Assembly: GCA_903813345.2 (NCBI GenBank)
Contig: CAIIXF020000001.1
Coordinates: 43,619,366 to 43,683,365 of the forward strand
Source: Owenia fusiformis
Taxonomy: Eukaryota > Annelida > Polychaeta > Sabellida > Oweniidae
Length of the DNA: 64,000 bases
Reading direction: 5' to 3'
This document shows, piece after piece, positions 1-16,795 of this stretch (its first letter is position 1; each line of letters starts with the position of its first letter). The notes below the pieces were generated by a model. That model was not told where the DNA came from and did no database searches. It saw only the letters and a program-made list of their open reading frames with translations. The position numbers and the translations under genes were made by a program.

Positions 1-2158
1 CATTTGTGCATTCGTCTGTCTGGGTGATGATAACTCAGATGCCAGTTGACAGATTAGTTTCACATTTTATAGGCTGATGACAAAGGACCTCTGATTGAAG
101 TTAGGAGAGCTATAGAGAATGGCTCCCATACACCCTTCCATACATCTGTCTGTCCAGGCAATAACTCTGTTAGCCCAATCTTGTTTATATTTAATACATA
201 TAAGTTCTGCTTGAAAGCCAATTTTCAAAATGGCCGGTGACCATTTTAGTGTCAATTTTACAGTATTTTAGGTGCAACATATAAAATTGTAATATTGATA
301 TGTTTAAAATGCAAAACAATTATATAGGATATTGATTAAGTTGATAATTTAATTATTTTTTTAAAAGAAACATGGTGGCCATCTTATTTTACATCTATCT
401 TATGATTTTTGCTGTAGCTGGAAAAAAAGTAGAGCAATTTTGTTCATACTTGATATGTGAAATTTCATAAGTATGGCACACTGTCTAATGACACTTTGGC
501 TAGAAGGTGGCCATTTTGAATAATTTTATGTGATGTTTTATGTTTTTTACTATAGCTCAAAAAGGTGTGAAGCAATTTTTTAATGTGGCTACTTAGAAGC
601 ATTACACTTTTCCATGACAATTTGGCAAGTGGGCGACCATTTTGGAAAATAGGGGCAATTTTAATGTGTGTTATTTTTATGTCACCATAAAAAAGTGGTG
701 ACATATTGTTATGGTTTCCATTTTTTGTGATGATGGTTGGCAATCGGCAGTTGACGTCTGTTAAAAATTCTTACAACTACTGTTTTTTTAAATCATCTAC
801 AAGTTATCAGAAGTTCAACTTTTTTCAACTTGCTTCAACTGCCCAATTTTTTTCCTCAAAAGTTCAAATCGAACTGTAGATTTGATAGATTCATTATATA
901 GTGAGCAACTGGGTGGTGACATTGTCATGTTAATGTCTTGTTTTAAAGTGTTTTGCTTTGTGTGATAAGAATCTATTAATTTTCATCTCTCTAAGTGGTG
1001 AGATATTGTTATAGTCTCCAGCTTTTTGTGGATGCCATCTGGTGTCTGCATGGCATTTGAACAAATAGCAGGTGGTGATATTTTTCAACATTAACATATC
1101 TAGAGGAATATTCAATTTACTTACAGTATATGAAATCTACCATTTGGTTTTAAGAACTCTGATAAAAAAACTAATATTTCAAGTTGGAATATAATAATCT
1201 AAATCTTGTGTGTTATTACTATTATATTTTCCAAATCATGCTAATCCTAAGGTGTTTTTTTGTTGATCATAATATGTACTTCATATTTAAAGGAATGGAG
1301 TAATTAAGAAAGGAAAATAGACAGCCAAAGAGTATAATTCAGTATAAGTCAGCATAACACCTTGAAAATCTAAATCATAGAAGTAATCTATTTTATTTTA
1401 CTTTACTTCTTTTAAATTATCCAAATTTAACCTCACTTCATTCGAGCCATTTGTCTAAATTACTCTGTATGGTGCGGGGTTAGGATGAAGCACTTTAAGA
1501 TAAGTTGGTCTAATAAGTAAGTACACTGCCATATTTGTGGTCTGGTATGCCACTGTGTTTGAAAAAAGAATGCTCAGAAGTTTTACCAAGACTCCTTATA
1601 GATATATGATGCATCTTTTGGATTCATAAATTTCAATGGCTATCAAATGAAAGTAAATTTAACATTTTCTAGTTGTTATGTCAAAAAAGCTCAAGAATAT
1701 TTTGCTGTACAATATTTACCCATGGGTACTAAAAGTTAAGGCAGTATACTAGGTTAAAGGTAATTGGATGCAGCGAACACTTATCTGTCAGCCTTCTCCG
1801 ACATAAATAATGAAAATAGGGATTTCCACTGCTTTCCATTAATGAACAGTGGGAAATATTGATTTTGTGGTGTATTCTGAATCTAATTTCTGGGATTTCC
1901 GTGTTCTTCAGACTATCCATAGAGGTCATTTGTACATTAAAGTCTTACTGTAATGTAACTGATAACAGGGCATAATCATTTATATAAAACATCTCAGACT
2001 AAATAAGTCTTATCAGTAAATGATTGGGTTGGAGCTGATTATCATTAAAGCAGTGGTGTACTACGATAAACAATTCTAAGTCACTACAACTTCAAACCAC
2101 AAATACCTCAAATAAAGCTAGACCAAGGTGAAATATAATTCTATAAGGATTTCTGAAC
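1..2158. other. Intergenic stretch with degenerate repeats
   Basis: No exon is recognised here. From about 360 to 660 a loose repeat recurs, marked by GGCCATCTT or GGCCATTTT phrases (at about 376, 508 and 630). It resembles the phrases in the 9.9-12 kb repeats. The ORFs on both strands are short, lack family resemblance and have low-complexity composition. Confidence 0.5.
675..1085. repeat. Fragments of a GTCACCAC-ended dispersed repeat
   Basis: The phrase GTGGTGACATATTGTTATGG near 696 is followed by TTTTTTGTGATGATGGTTGG. The same succession, with changes, begins again near 990 and is seen in the longer copy at 5675-6110 and near 55740. The copies here are partial and diverged. The family looks like a non-coding inverted-repeat element with ATGTCACCAC/GTGGTGACAT ends. 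Confidence 0.5.
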
Positions 2159-2169
2159 ATGGCATCGGG
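2159..2169 (+). CDS. Candidate alternative first coding exon of uridine phosphorylase
   Basis: The sequence gaacATGGCATCGGG is followed at once by a strong donor, gtaagttg. It encodes Met-Ala-Ser plus two bases of the next codon. Its 11 coding bases leave phase 2, exactly the phase needed by the acceptor at 3738, so splicing would give a start MASG joined to SPIHIP instead of MATIDAGKYKS. The start context (A at -3 as gaacATGG, G at +4) is good. No transcript evidence is available, and a chance ATG-donor pair cannot be excluded. Confidence 0.35.
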
Positions 2170-3179
2170 GTAAGTTGTAGTTTTATGTGACTTGTTATTA
2201 ATCTCTTAATCCAATGGCATGGAGTCAATGACCTTGATGAAGTCATGCATTACATATGTTGTACAAAATACATTTTGGTTATTATCTCACCCTTTGGGTG
2301 CTATATTGTGATCAGTTTGTTGGTACTCATTGGTGGATCTGGTGGACCCCTTGGGTGGGCCCAGAAAAAAAATTGTTACTACTACATTTTCTCGAATAAG
2401 CCCATGGGCCCTGAAATCAATGAGTGTTTTCCCTTGTGATAAAAGTCCATGGGGCATATTTTGAAAGGTTGTTTAAAAAGGAAATGCTGCAGACTAGGGG
2501 GAAGTTAGGTACTTCATTTTTTTTTATTAATGTTAAAACAAAGCAAAATACAGCCGTCCCAAAAAATGTACTGAGATAAGATGAAAAAAATCTGATGAAC
2601 AATTTATTTTCATAAGTATTTCAAAGTTTCAATGGGTAACTTTTTTTAGTTTTAGAGAAGATTGTTTTAGTACCATCACCTATTTTTCAAATTGCATTCA
2701 TTCTGTATCATGTGAAAAGTTCTACTTTCGATGAAGGAAAGAGTTATTCCCATCTCATTTGGGTATATTTTTGGGACACACTGTAATATTAAATAAATAT
2801 TTGTACAAAATAGCAACATTTTAGACATACATGTACAAAATTAGGTCCAATAATTTGAGAATTAGTTTCAATATGGACATACCCCAAAGGTGTTATTGGA
2901 AAATCTTGTATTGGTTTTTTGGCTTTATTTATGTACACAATGGTATGATCCAACAATAGAATGCATCTATTATTGCACCCTGTTATTGGAATTCTACACT
3001 TCCTTGGTTAATAAATGAAATCATTGGTTTTTATTGCCAATATACAATAAAAGTGCTCTGATCAAGGTTCAGTTTTTTCATGGTGCAAATAAAAAGCTGT
3101 TTACTGAGAATTTAATACAGGGATTTCAGTTTAAGTACTTGAAGTTTTACAATATAGAGAGGTAAAGAAACGTACAATT

Positions 3180-6859
<3,680 letters not shown>

Positions 6860-9390
6860 AGGTCAATGTCATGCGTGATAGATCCAGAGACATCAGTATT
6901 GTCTACGTATTAGATCTAAACATTATGAATGTTTGTTATCCTTGGACAATTCATCCATTTTGATATCCATCTCAATACAAGGGGTTGCGATGTCTTTTCT
7001 ATTTATGTTTTGTTACATCTAGTCTAGGGAAAAAGATCTTATTGTTTATTTATTACTTATTTCATTGGTTATTGTCGCCTGTAGTCTGTATTTAAGTATA
7101 AACAAATACATAGGTAGTGAGCTAGCACCGAAAAATGTATCGGTTTCTGAACAAATTGATTTTACTTGTTTCTTATGTATTTTTATGTGATACTTCAGAA
7201 ATTTTTTGTCTGACACGCCATATCTGGGGCCAAAGTTGTCAAAATGGGGGTTTTAATCCCGAAATGGAAAATTACAAGGGATACATTATCATAACTGAAT
7301 AATTCGTTCAGTTGATCTTCAATCATCATAATAATTTTATTAAGAGTTGATGTGATCACTCTGAGGTCGTATGGAAAGTTTCAATGGTCTGTCACTCACG
7401 GTTGTCATGGAAACCACAATTTTTGTTGAAAAAATCCTTCATTTTAGTAAAACCTGTACCTGTACATAATATAGAATGTGGATTATTTTTCAAATCAACA
7501 GATATTTGAATATTTTAGCACTCTCAAACTCATTAGGGCAATTCAAACATTTGTTTAAATATAAAGGATATTGCTTTATAGTGTTTGTCCACCAAGATGT
7601 CTCATGACCAAATATCTTCCAGTGAATGCTTTTAATATGAGTGTTTGTAAAAACTATAAATGAGATTCACTTTCAATTTATTATTAATAAAGAAAAATCT
7701 TGATTTCCACAACAACAGTACATGTATTTATCCTATAACACCACCAGCTCATAATTAAATCAACAATTGCAATAGTTATAGGCTATAGTATGGATAAAAC
7801 TAATAATTGTCATTTTCAAGGGAAATGTATTCCTCTGGATAGCATTGTCAGTCGTTATTACTGTCATTGGTATTTTTATGTGTCATAAGGAATAGGGATG
7901 TTTCTTTCCTCTGAGTGAAGGGCACCAGACTTCATCGACTGTTTCTTCTTTTGTTGAATGATATTTATTGCATTATCACGTTCTTGCCAATGGGAACACA
8001 ATGTAGCCATGTCATATGAGATAATTAAGAATAATACAAAACTGTTCTGAGGGAAAATAACAAAATATTTAGGTTAGATGTTTTGCTATTACAGGACACA
8101 ATGAATTGTACCTGATCTATTGCACTTGTTTCTTGTAAGCTAGCCTTTAACGTCCCGATGTAAAGTTTGAAAATATGTTTTTCTCATTCACTTTTTACTC
8201 ATTGTCATATTTTTGAAAACGTTTCCTACCATTTTTCAAATAAAAGTTGAAATTTTTAGCCTAATCATTAAATATTACATTATACAGTGCAAAAAACATT
8301 ATCTTTTTAACACTACTATGCAACGATCGAACAAAGGACACACTATTTCAATAATAAAATGTCATATCTGATGTGCCATTTCAATGTTTTAACATATCAA
8401 AAATGTTTTGCAACCTAAGTGACCTCATCGTGACATCACTCGAGCGACGAAAACTTTTTAAAAGAATTGAAATTCTTTCTGTGTTAATCTTTTCTAAATA
8501 TGCTTAACTTAAAAAAAAACAATGTCGATTGTCTAACCAGATTAAAAGGAAGAATATATCCTGATTTAAATATTTGATTATAGTACCTTTGGTTTCTATG
8601 AGAACTTAAATTTTGAAATGCATTTTTCTCTTACCATCTTCATAAATGGATGAGTTCACTTCATGCATATTTATGAACCAATTTTTAAGGCAAAAAACAT
8701 GTGAGGATGACTGCTATGTGTTTGTGTGAATTATCGTTTTTCAAAATAAGTGATAAGTGTTATCTCTAAAAGTTTAAATAAATTCATCATTTTCAAACAA
8801 AAGTTTTACATACTTTGATAACATTTGGTAAGACTACAATATAAGCCAAAGTGGTTTAAACTTTATATGGGGCTCCTTATATTCGGGCTACAATCTTCTA
8901 AAGCTGCAAACAAGAATATCATGCTTTAAATTACTTTCAAATTATTGACTCCTTAGTCCTAGAGTTAAATCCTTTAACATTTATATCAATTTATGTAGAA
9001 TTTTAGGCCATGCCCTACTGTATGAAAGGATAAGTGTAATATAGAACCTTTGGGTCTCTATAGTAGGCTAAGTTGTTTGGGATAAAGTTGATCAAGTGAA
9101 TAGACTGAGCAATTAACTATTGAAACCTTTTTATCATCACAGATTGAAAAGAATATTTTGAGTAAAGTATACATACGTAAGGCAAACATACAATAAACAG
9201 AGATATAGTTCATAGGATATGAAGTGGGGACTGTTGTACATGTTAAACATCGTTTTTAGGGATTACTATATCTGAAATAAGGTTAGTGCAAAAAGCTTTG
9301 TTTTACTTATTTGAAATGAAGAAAATATGGATTTTGATTTGATATTAGGAGTATTTAAATAAGTCAAGTTCACAAAGTGTAAAACCTTAA
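6860..9390. other. UPP 3' flank and intergenic stretch
   Basis: The proximal part is presumably the 3' UTR of uridine phosphorylase. A polyadenylation-type hexamer AATAAA occurs near 7686 (ttattaataaagaaa), but many AT-rich matches exist and the true end is unknown. No repeat structure, RNA gene or exon was recognised in the rest. Confidence 0.4.
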
Positions 9391-9792
9391 GGTTCAGCTG
9401 GAAAGTAACATTTTGGTAAAAATTGCAATACCTGCACATGTTATTTTCTGGTACAAAATTAAGTATGAAGGCATGTGTGTATTTCCTTGCTTTTTTCAGG
9501 AAAGTATCATTACACTGTCTACTTTAGTAAACCTGGAAACGGGCCAGTGGTAGCTCCTGTGTTGTCTGGAAACTTTGAAAGAAAATTTGGAAAAATAGAA
9601 AGTGTGAGATATCAGATTTTCCTGGAGTTCCCATTGAACTCCTACCAGATATTCTAAAAGAAGACAATGTAATGATACTTTCCTGAAAAAAAGCAAGGAA
9701 ATTGACAAACGTCTTCATACTTTATTTTGTACCAGAAAATAACATGTGCAGGTATAGCAATTTTTCACCAAAATGTTATTTTCCAGCTGTAC
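9391..9792. repeat. Inverted-repeat (MITE-like) element
   Basis: Arms of about 130 bp run inward from 9391 and 9792. GTTCAGCTGGAAAGTAACAT on the left mirrors ATGTTATTTTCCAGCTGTAC on the right, and ACCTGCACATGTTATTTTCT on the left mirrors AGAAAATAACATGTGCAGGT on the right. The short overlapping ORFs on both strands follow from the palindrome and are not genes. Confidence 0.75.
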
Positions 9793-9929
9793 CGGTTATT
9801 CTTTCCATTCAACATTTTGGTAAAAAATTGCTATACCTGCACATGTTATTTTCTGGTACAAAATAAAGTATGAAGGCATCTGTGTATTTTCATGGTTTTT
9901 ATCACACCATCGGTGGGATATAGTCGTCA

Positions 9930-11930
9930 TACTGGTCGTGGTCGTGATCGTGATCGTCCCGCTTTTTGTCATCGCCGTTTAAGGAAAACTGCTCATCAGA
10001 TTTTCTCCAAATTCGCAGAGATGATAGAGCATATGAAGTACTAGAGCTGATTAACTTTTGGGTGGCCATCTTGTTTTCTGGCGGCCATTTTGAAGGTTTT
10101 TCGAAAAATCTTCTCATCGCCATTTCAGGAAAACCGCTCATTGGATTTCCTTCAAATTTACACAAATGATAGAGGATATAATACTAGAGCTGATTAAGTT
10201 TTGGGCGGCCATCTTGTTTTCTGGTGGCCATTTTGAAGGTTTTTGAAAAATCTTGTCATTGCCGTTTCAGGAAAACCGCTCATCGGATTTCCTTCAAATT
10301 CGCACAGATGATAGAGGATATCAAGTACTACAGGGCGTCCACAAAAAAAGTATACCCAACTTCAATGCCAGGTTGCTAGAATTCTGAGCAATTTTTCTAA
10401 AATACAAAGGTAGCAGTAAAAGGCCTAGTTTGTCCTCCATCCAATGGTACCTAGATCATTTTGTAACTGTCACTGTTGACTGAGCAATCATGACTTTTAT
10501 GAAAGGTTGTAAAATCAGCAGTGTGCCAAGTGTTATATTTACGTTATGAGATGTTGTTATATAAAATCCAACATAAAATGTTAAATGATGTTCCAATATT
10601 TATTAATGTTCAGGATAAATCCTACGCTAGTTGTAAAAGTTACATGTTGATATTATCCTGTTTCTTAGCTCAAAAGCTAACGGTTTTAAGTGTTAATTTA
10701 GAATTTCGATAGCAAGTTATGTATTTTTGAAGTTTAAATCTAAATGATGTTTGTGTTGCTTAAACCAAGAATGTCCGAAAAGGTGATTCTGTACTGGAAA
10801 GATGCTATATTAACCAGATTCAAAAGAATGTTAAGACCGCCTCTTTTCCATACAAGGAATGCTAACGAAAGTAACACTCTTAAAATTTGAACCATACAAT
10901 ACAAGTTAGCATTCAAGTAGGAATGACACTGTGAATGTTTTTTTGTGTTAAAAACATTGTTAATGTTCAAATTGATACTTGTTTTATGTTCTTTACACTT
11001 TTACATAATTTTCCATAACTTTTAGTTGGTACCTCCCTCTCGAGAAATTGGATCCGAAGAGTCTCTTGAACAGCAATGAAACTTCTACAATGCTGATATG
11101 CAGCTTTGAAGTCAATTGTATCCCCATGTAAAGTCAATAACCCTTGCTGAAATCCTCATTTTCTCAGAACAACTCGAGTTTATTGAGGCTAAACAAGTAG
11201 ATTCATGTTGGACAGTATTGCCAGAATCCATTTTCAATAGTGAGAATAGGGGTTCTATAAACAGTACACGGGACTTGCTTTTTAGAACCTTTTGTTGGCT
11301 ACTGCTCAGGTGTCAGTTGAACCATTTTTACAGGCCTATTTTAAAGTAATTTAAGCTTTTTGCGGAACCTTTTTTCATAAGAGAGTTACTTAGTCCCAAG
11401 TCCAGTTCAGTATGGAAGGCCTGTCCTCTAACTTAATGTAACAGAAAAAAGAATACTAAGCCAATTACACATCAATTGCCAAACAGGAAGGTAACTTGGC
11501 ACAGTGCTAGATTTACCACCTCTCATAATGGTCAAGATTACCCAGTCATACATGTCATTTACATTATGATCTTGGTTCCATTTGATGGAGAATAAATCAG
11601 GCTTTTTACTGCTACCTTTGTATTTAAAAGAAACTGCTTAGGATTCTAGTAATTTGGATTTGAAGTTGGGTATACTTTTTTTGTGGACGCCCTGTAGAGC
11701 TGATTAACTTTTGGGCGGCCATCTTGTTTTCTGGTGGCCATTTTTAAGGTTTTTCGAAAAATCTTGTCATTGCCATTTCAGGAAAACTGCTCGTCGGATT
11801 TCCTGTACATGATAGGGGATATCAAGTTCTAGCACTTATTAAATTTTGGGTGGCCATTTTGTTTTCTGGCGGCCATTTTGAAGGTTTTTCGATAAATCTT
11901 CTCATCGCCATAATAGGAGAACAGTTTTCC
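9930..11930. repeat. Tandem repeat of about 140 bp, split by a nested element
   Basis: Units contain, in order, TTTCAGGAAAACCGCTCATC, TTCGCACAGATGATAGAG, AGAGCTGATTAACTTTTGGG, GGCCATCTTGTTTTCTG and GGCCATTTTGAAGG. Copies start near 9971, 10112 and 10255, and resume after the nested element at 11695 and near 11840. The conserved wording in each unit allows an empty-site comparison for the insertion. Confidence 0.75.
10331..11694. mobile_element. TA-flanked CAGGGCGTCC inverted-repeat element
   Basis: The termini CAGGGCGTCCACAAAAAAAG and CTTTTTTTGTGGACGCCCTG form an almost perfect inverted repeat, and similarity continues inward (GGTAGCAGTAAAA against TTTTTACTGCTACC). Each end is flanked by TA. 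The neighbouring tandem unit at about 10036 reads TACTAGAGCTGATTAAC uninterrupted, which confirms a TA target duplication. This fits the Tc1/mariner (IS630) superfamily. No intact transposase is seen, and the short ORFs inside are unrecognised. Confidence 0.75.
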
Positions 11931-12445
11931 TGGTTCATAGTGTCTGGTGTGATCTCGTTCACGTCCTGTGCCTTGTTTCAGGAAAGTATCATTGCACTGT
12001 CTTCTTTTAGTAAACCTAGTAATAGGTCAATGGTAACTTCAGGAAATGCTGATATTTCAAGAAAAATCATTCAAAATGGCCGCCTTTTCAATTTTCCAAA
12101 TTAATTGTTCTCCAAGTTTCTCCATAACACTGGATTTCCAATGACCAATTCCAAGGTTTGCTTAGAGAAGACAATGTAATGATACCTTCTTGAAAAAAGC
12201 AAGGAAATAATGCCTTCACATGCCTTCATACTTTATTTTGTACCAGAAAATAACATGGGCAGGTATAGGAATTTTTTCAAAAATTTGGGTTGGAAAGAAT
12301 AACCTTAAAACCTTTCCTTAGAATCCTCCAAGACCTTCAGAATTGTGCCGATTTTCAAGTCAAAATGAGTGTCATTTTGGCATGTAAAATACTGCACCAT
12401 TTAAAGGTTTGCGTGAGACCCCCCTCACCAGTAGCAGTGGGACTC

Positions 12446-12895
12446 ACACGGTCCTAACTCACCGGGGCGTATCGAAACCAAAACGCCCCGCAAAACCGTT
12501 AATTTGAATTTCAAATCTATCCTTTCTTTGGAAAATCAATGATTGTGCGTCTCAAAGTACACCGTTTTCCTTCAAACTTGTTCCATTAAAACCTTCACAG
12601 AAATGCCTTTCACTCGAGACATTGCTTTTGTGTACAGAGTCACTCGTTTTAGCGGCGTTTTGGTTTTGGTTCCCAGATGTGAGATGATGCAAATCCTCAG
12701 AGATTTCAACCAAAAGCCTCGATATATCGCCAGTTCTTTAATTATTCTCCCCATATTTTGCACAAGGACTCCCATTAGAACACTCCATCTCTTCGTCAAC
12801 ATATTTATTACATTGAACGCAGCAATTTCCAAAGGTCCTACGCATCTGTTCGAAATTGATCAAAACGCCCCGTTCTCTTCCAAAACGCCCCGTTG
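12446..12895. repeat. CACACGGTCC-ended repeat with CGCCCCG motifs
   Basis: It begins ACTCACACGGTCCTAACTC and continues with CGTATCGAAACCAAAACGCC and GTTAATTTGAATTT. The same sequence occurs inverted at 30985-31325, and a related palindromic copy is at 27286-27695. The overlapping ORFs on both strands have no protein family resemblance and are read here as repeat sequence. Confidence 0.65.
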
Positions 12896-13977
12896 GATAT
12901 CTATACAACTTATCTAGATACTAAAATATGACAGGTTCTAAGCTGCTGATAATTTGTAAACAAATCTGACTAATATCTTTCTTCTAACTAGTATTATGCG
13001 AAAAGGGTTTTTTTGCATTTTGCATTTGGTTAAGTTGGCTCTCAAGCACGGACTTGAAGCACCCAGTGGCATTTGGACCATTCCTTGTCCACGTCACAAT
13101 GACATGTAAATGAAAGGCATCCAATGAACCAACTAATGAATTGCTTTAATCCCTACAAGGCATTTCAAGTCAAAGTGCCCCTATTTTCATGGGTTAGCTC
13201 CATTATAACAAGGACGTCTATCTATCGTCTATCTAGGAGATAGACGTCCTTGATTCATAATGACTTGCATAAAGTAGACGATCAATTACTATATTTTGGT
13301 TGCATAGTGATTAAAAATGTATCACGAGACGACTATTTTCAGTGAAGGAGCGGATGTATAAGAGTGTATCGGTATAATTAAATATTTTTGCCTTGGATGT
13401 CATATAGTAAAATTAAATTATGGCATGAACATAGTCGTGGCAAAATGTTCTATGTGCTATAATATTGCATATCATCCCGAGTGTAAAGTTGAAGATGATG
13501 ATATGATACGCATTACACGACGCACGTATGCACAATAAAAAGATAATTTGGAGAGAATACGCTAGACAAGGATGTAAAAATATAAAAACATTCTTGATAG
13601 GACAAGCTTTTTAAAACACAAATAGTGTTTTATCATTTCAAGTAGTAACTGCATATCTTCATTTAATTGTGTGATGAAAAATGTAAAAAAGTTAAAACCA
13701 CTCTGTTTAAATGCAGGTATATAAATAAGCTTAAATAAATAAATATGCTGCAATGGTTGAGTCTTTCTGTGAGAGTACTAGTGATCACAAAAGTATATCA
13801 TTTTTCAGTTGCATCAGAAATATAAAGAACATGTTTTGTTTTGTATGTCTCTGGTTACATGTACATCATTACATTAACTGATCCGCTCTCGGTCGATAAT
13901 TTATAATTCATACTGTTGAAAATGCATGAATTTAACATGGCATGCTATAGCTGTAGGGGTGTAGTTCATCTATGACC
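12896..13977. other. Intergenic stretch with a short perfect hairpin
   Basis: Nothing coding was recognised. At 13210-13251 AAGGACGTCTATCT is followed by its reverse complement AGATAGACGTCCTT with a 14-nt spacer, making a stable stem of unknown role. Confidence 0.4.
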
Positions 13978-14149
13978 CCTGTTACACAGGCCAGTTGAAA
14001 TGCTTCGTTACGAAGCAATTTGACAAAAAGCTTCGTAACGAAGCAATTTTGGGCCTTCGTTGGAAAAGCTTAGTTGATAACGAAGCAATTGAGTAGAAAA
14101 TTCAACGAAGGTTAGCTCCCAACGAAGCTTTGTTGGCCTGTGTAACAGG
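13978..14149. repeat. Short inverted-repeat element packed with GCTTCGTTACGAAGC palindromes
   Basis: The terminal inverted repeat CCTGTTACACAGGCCA / TGGCCTGTGTAACAGG is perfect over 16 bp. Inside are the palindromes GCTTCGTTACGAAGC and GCTTCGTAACGAAGC and several CAACGAAGG or AACGAAGC half-sites. Related sequence continues to about 14200 with TGCGCATGCGCG and appears inverted at 28147-28300. Confidence 0.7.
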
Positions 14150-15697
14150 TAGCTTCGTTAGAAAATGCTTAGTTGGCGGTTTGCGCATGCGCGTAATAAA
14201 GAGCACATTCATCATTTTGTATTAAATGAGAGGAATCGCGAGGAAAGAACATGTTTTTAAGTACGTATTATTATAATGCTACGTTTTGATTAAAATAATT
14301 ACCTATTTGCGTCACTGATTGACGCTAACTCAAGCCCTAAACGCCACGTACAAATGTGATTTACCGTCTTCGTAGCATTTCATTCGATTCCCTGCCTTTC
14401 CTCGCATTGATATGACAAAAAGTATTAAACTAAAAACGCAGGTTTTACCGTATATAGTTTTGAAACGTTTATCTGATCTATAGAGAATAAACCTAGAATA
14501 TTTAAATGTCCCTCTTTCGGAAAACTCCGTCTCAAGTGTGGAAGGGTAAACTTTTGAAAGAGGGGGGGGGGTCTTGGAAATGCATATACAATATTTTTCA
14601 GCTCTCTTATACCATATACAATATTTTTTTACCCCTTTTATACCATATACAATATTTTTCACAGCTCTTATACCATATACGATATTTTAGGTGAAATACA
14701 ATATACGATAATTTTGAAACTGCTTTTGATTAAAGTTTGGATATTTATAAGGAAATAATATTAGGAGAGAATCCATGTACTAAAGTAAATGTATTATTAT
14801 AAGGGAAATAGACTCCACATACATACCACAATGATTTCATTTATTACATTAGGAATAAGACACCATTCGGGTACATCCACATGTTCAGAAAAGCTATGAC
14901 CACATTTTATTTTCAGGTAAACAAGTTGATTTAAAACACATTTATGATTAAGATTCATGACTTATCTTTAGTGTTTCACAACCTACTTTGACCAAAAAAC
15001 TAACTTTAACATTTCTGCAATTTGCTAAAGCCATTAGCCCATTACCTGTAAAAGTACCATAAAGATATTCAAAATTAGCACAAAACCTGCATCATTGGAA
15101 TGGGTGGAACTCAGTGTTCCTCTTTCTTATGACCTACTTTCCCATGACATATTTTAATGTCAATGGAATCTTTCATAGTGAGCCAGGGAAAAGAATTGAT
15201 GCAAAATTGAGAATGTGGAATAAAAGATTCATCATGTGTTCTATGAAAATAAAGTTTGCTGAGGAAAATATGTATCAGATAGGTAATGAAGATTCACAAT
15301 GCACAATAATTTTGTAAAGCAGTTACCTGAAAATATTAAGTATTGAAAACAGTTTCAGAAGTAAAGGACTTCACAAACTTCCATGTAGATAATTCATTTT
15401 TGATTGGACTCGAGTCTGGAAATTAGAGTTTGAAATAAAGGCAAAACGAGACTTGATTGTTTAAACATTTGAAACAAGAGACACTTCGGGGTTTTAGATA
15501 AGGCAGCCTTAAAGACAGTATAAGTTAAACAAAGGTGTGTCAAAATAAAGCAAATTTCCATAAAGTTCAAACCACATGTTTCACGAATGATTTCAAGGCA
15601 AAGATGTATTGATGAGAATGAAAACTACTCTATGCAACTAGAAATAACTTTGTTTTAAAAGACCACAAACGGTATCGCAACAGATTTCAGTCTTGTA
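14150..15697. other. Intergenic stretch with TATACCATATACAATATT repeats
   Basis: At 14580-14700 the phrase CTTATACCATATACAATATT recurs about four times beside a G-tract (from 14562). The same phrasing is found at 17240-17285 and, inverted beside a C-tract, at 26540-26640. The remainder to 15697 shows no gene. Confidence 0.5.
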
Positions 15698-16063
15698 TTG
15701 GATTTTGGCTATTTTCTGAGGATTTGAACAGGTGCATATGTTAGGCCAATGCATTAACTCCAGAACAAGCAATCATAGAGATTATAAAATAATTTGGACT
15801 TTAAGTCAGGGAAGGTGCAAATTTGCACCCCATCAACATGTTTTTTCTGTAATGTTGTCCTGATTTCCAGCCCTTTCCACACCTGTTTTTCAATGTTTGT
15901 TGCATCGATCACTCTGTTGCGTTTTAAATAAAAATATGATTCATGCAGGGGTTTTAAAGATATCAATTTTGAATGACCAAAATTTAGCTGAAAACAATGG
16001 ATCACATGAGTTTTCCCTAACATATGCACCTGTTCAAATCCCCAATAAATAGCCGAAATCCAA
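15698..16063. repeat. Inverted-repeat element with about 48-bp arms
   Basis: The left arm TTGGATTTTGGCTATTT then GGATTTGAACAGGTGCATAT is mirrored by ATATGCACCTGTTCAAATCC then AATAGCCGAAATCCAA at the right end. The interior is non-coding. Confidence 0.65.
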
Positions 16064-16239
16064 CATATGACAGTTTGAAGACCAAATAAAAACCTTTCGC
16101 TATATTATGCTTTGCATTGTGATGCTTGTATTAAAAAACATGTGCTGTATGAACACTTTATACTCAAATATTTTAATGATTTATCCCACATACCCCGAAA
16201 CACGAGTAGCCATAGTGACCATATTTTTCATCAAAGTTA

Positions 16240-16795
16240 AGATGAGTCAACGTCCCCAACGTGCAAATGCCAATGTTTTTGCTATAAATCAAGCAACAAT
16301 GGTCTGTGCGACCTGTAATAAATATATAAGCAACGTTTTTATCACAAAATTCTTTGCCGGTTTTTTAAAATAATTTTCCAAATGATAAATAAAAAATAAT
16401 CGAATAATTGAACGGAGGGGGGGGGGGTGAACGGAGGGGGGTGGGGTGGAGTAATATGTCTTTAAGGTGGAAGAAATTTCCACAAATTCGTGTACTTGAA
16501 AAATGAACTCACTTACTCAGTAACTTGATGTTACAACTCTGAAAAGTGAAAAATGGTGACATATGGAGTTAATGGAAGTTTTCATATGCCTTATAGACAC
16601 ATTACTCCCCCCTCCGTTCAATTTTAATAACGTTCGATTACTTTTTATATAACGTATGGTAACGTGTTTTACAAAACCAATGATTACAATAGTTTTGTGA
16701 TAATTACTTCACTTACAAGTATTTATTACAGGTCGTGTAGACCCCTGTTGGTTGATTTATAGAAAAAAATTGGCATTTGCACGTTGTCGACGCTG
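16240..16795. repeat. Foldback-type repeat around a GGGG-rich centre
   Basis: ACGTGCAAATGCCAATGTTT (left) is mirrored by AATTGGCATTTGCACGT (right). Further in, GACCTGTAATAAATA mirrors TATTTATTACAGGTC, and TTGAACGGAGGGGGGG mirrors CCCCCCTCCGTTCAA. Arms are about 190 bp with moderate divergence. No coding sequence is seen. Confidence 0.6.

Larger units (their letters stand above)
9793..12302. mobile_element. Composite inverted-repeat element related to 9391-9792, carrying nested inserts
   Basis: The left end GGTTATTCTTTCCATTCAAC (near 9797) mirrors the right end TTGGAAAGAATAACC (near 12300). The CTGCACATGTTATTTTCTGG arm and GGAAAGTATCATTGCACTG phrases of the neighbouring element recur. The interior is filled by a tandem repeat (9930-10330 and 11695-11930) and by a TA-flanked element at 10331-11694, so it has been invaded after insertion. 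Confidence 0.6.

Noticed and set aside
12543-12917. 124-codon + strand ORF and its antisense partner
   Set aside because: It lies wholly in a dispersed repeat whose inverted copy at 31 kb does not keep the frame.
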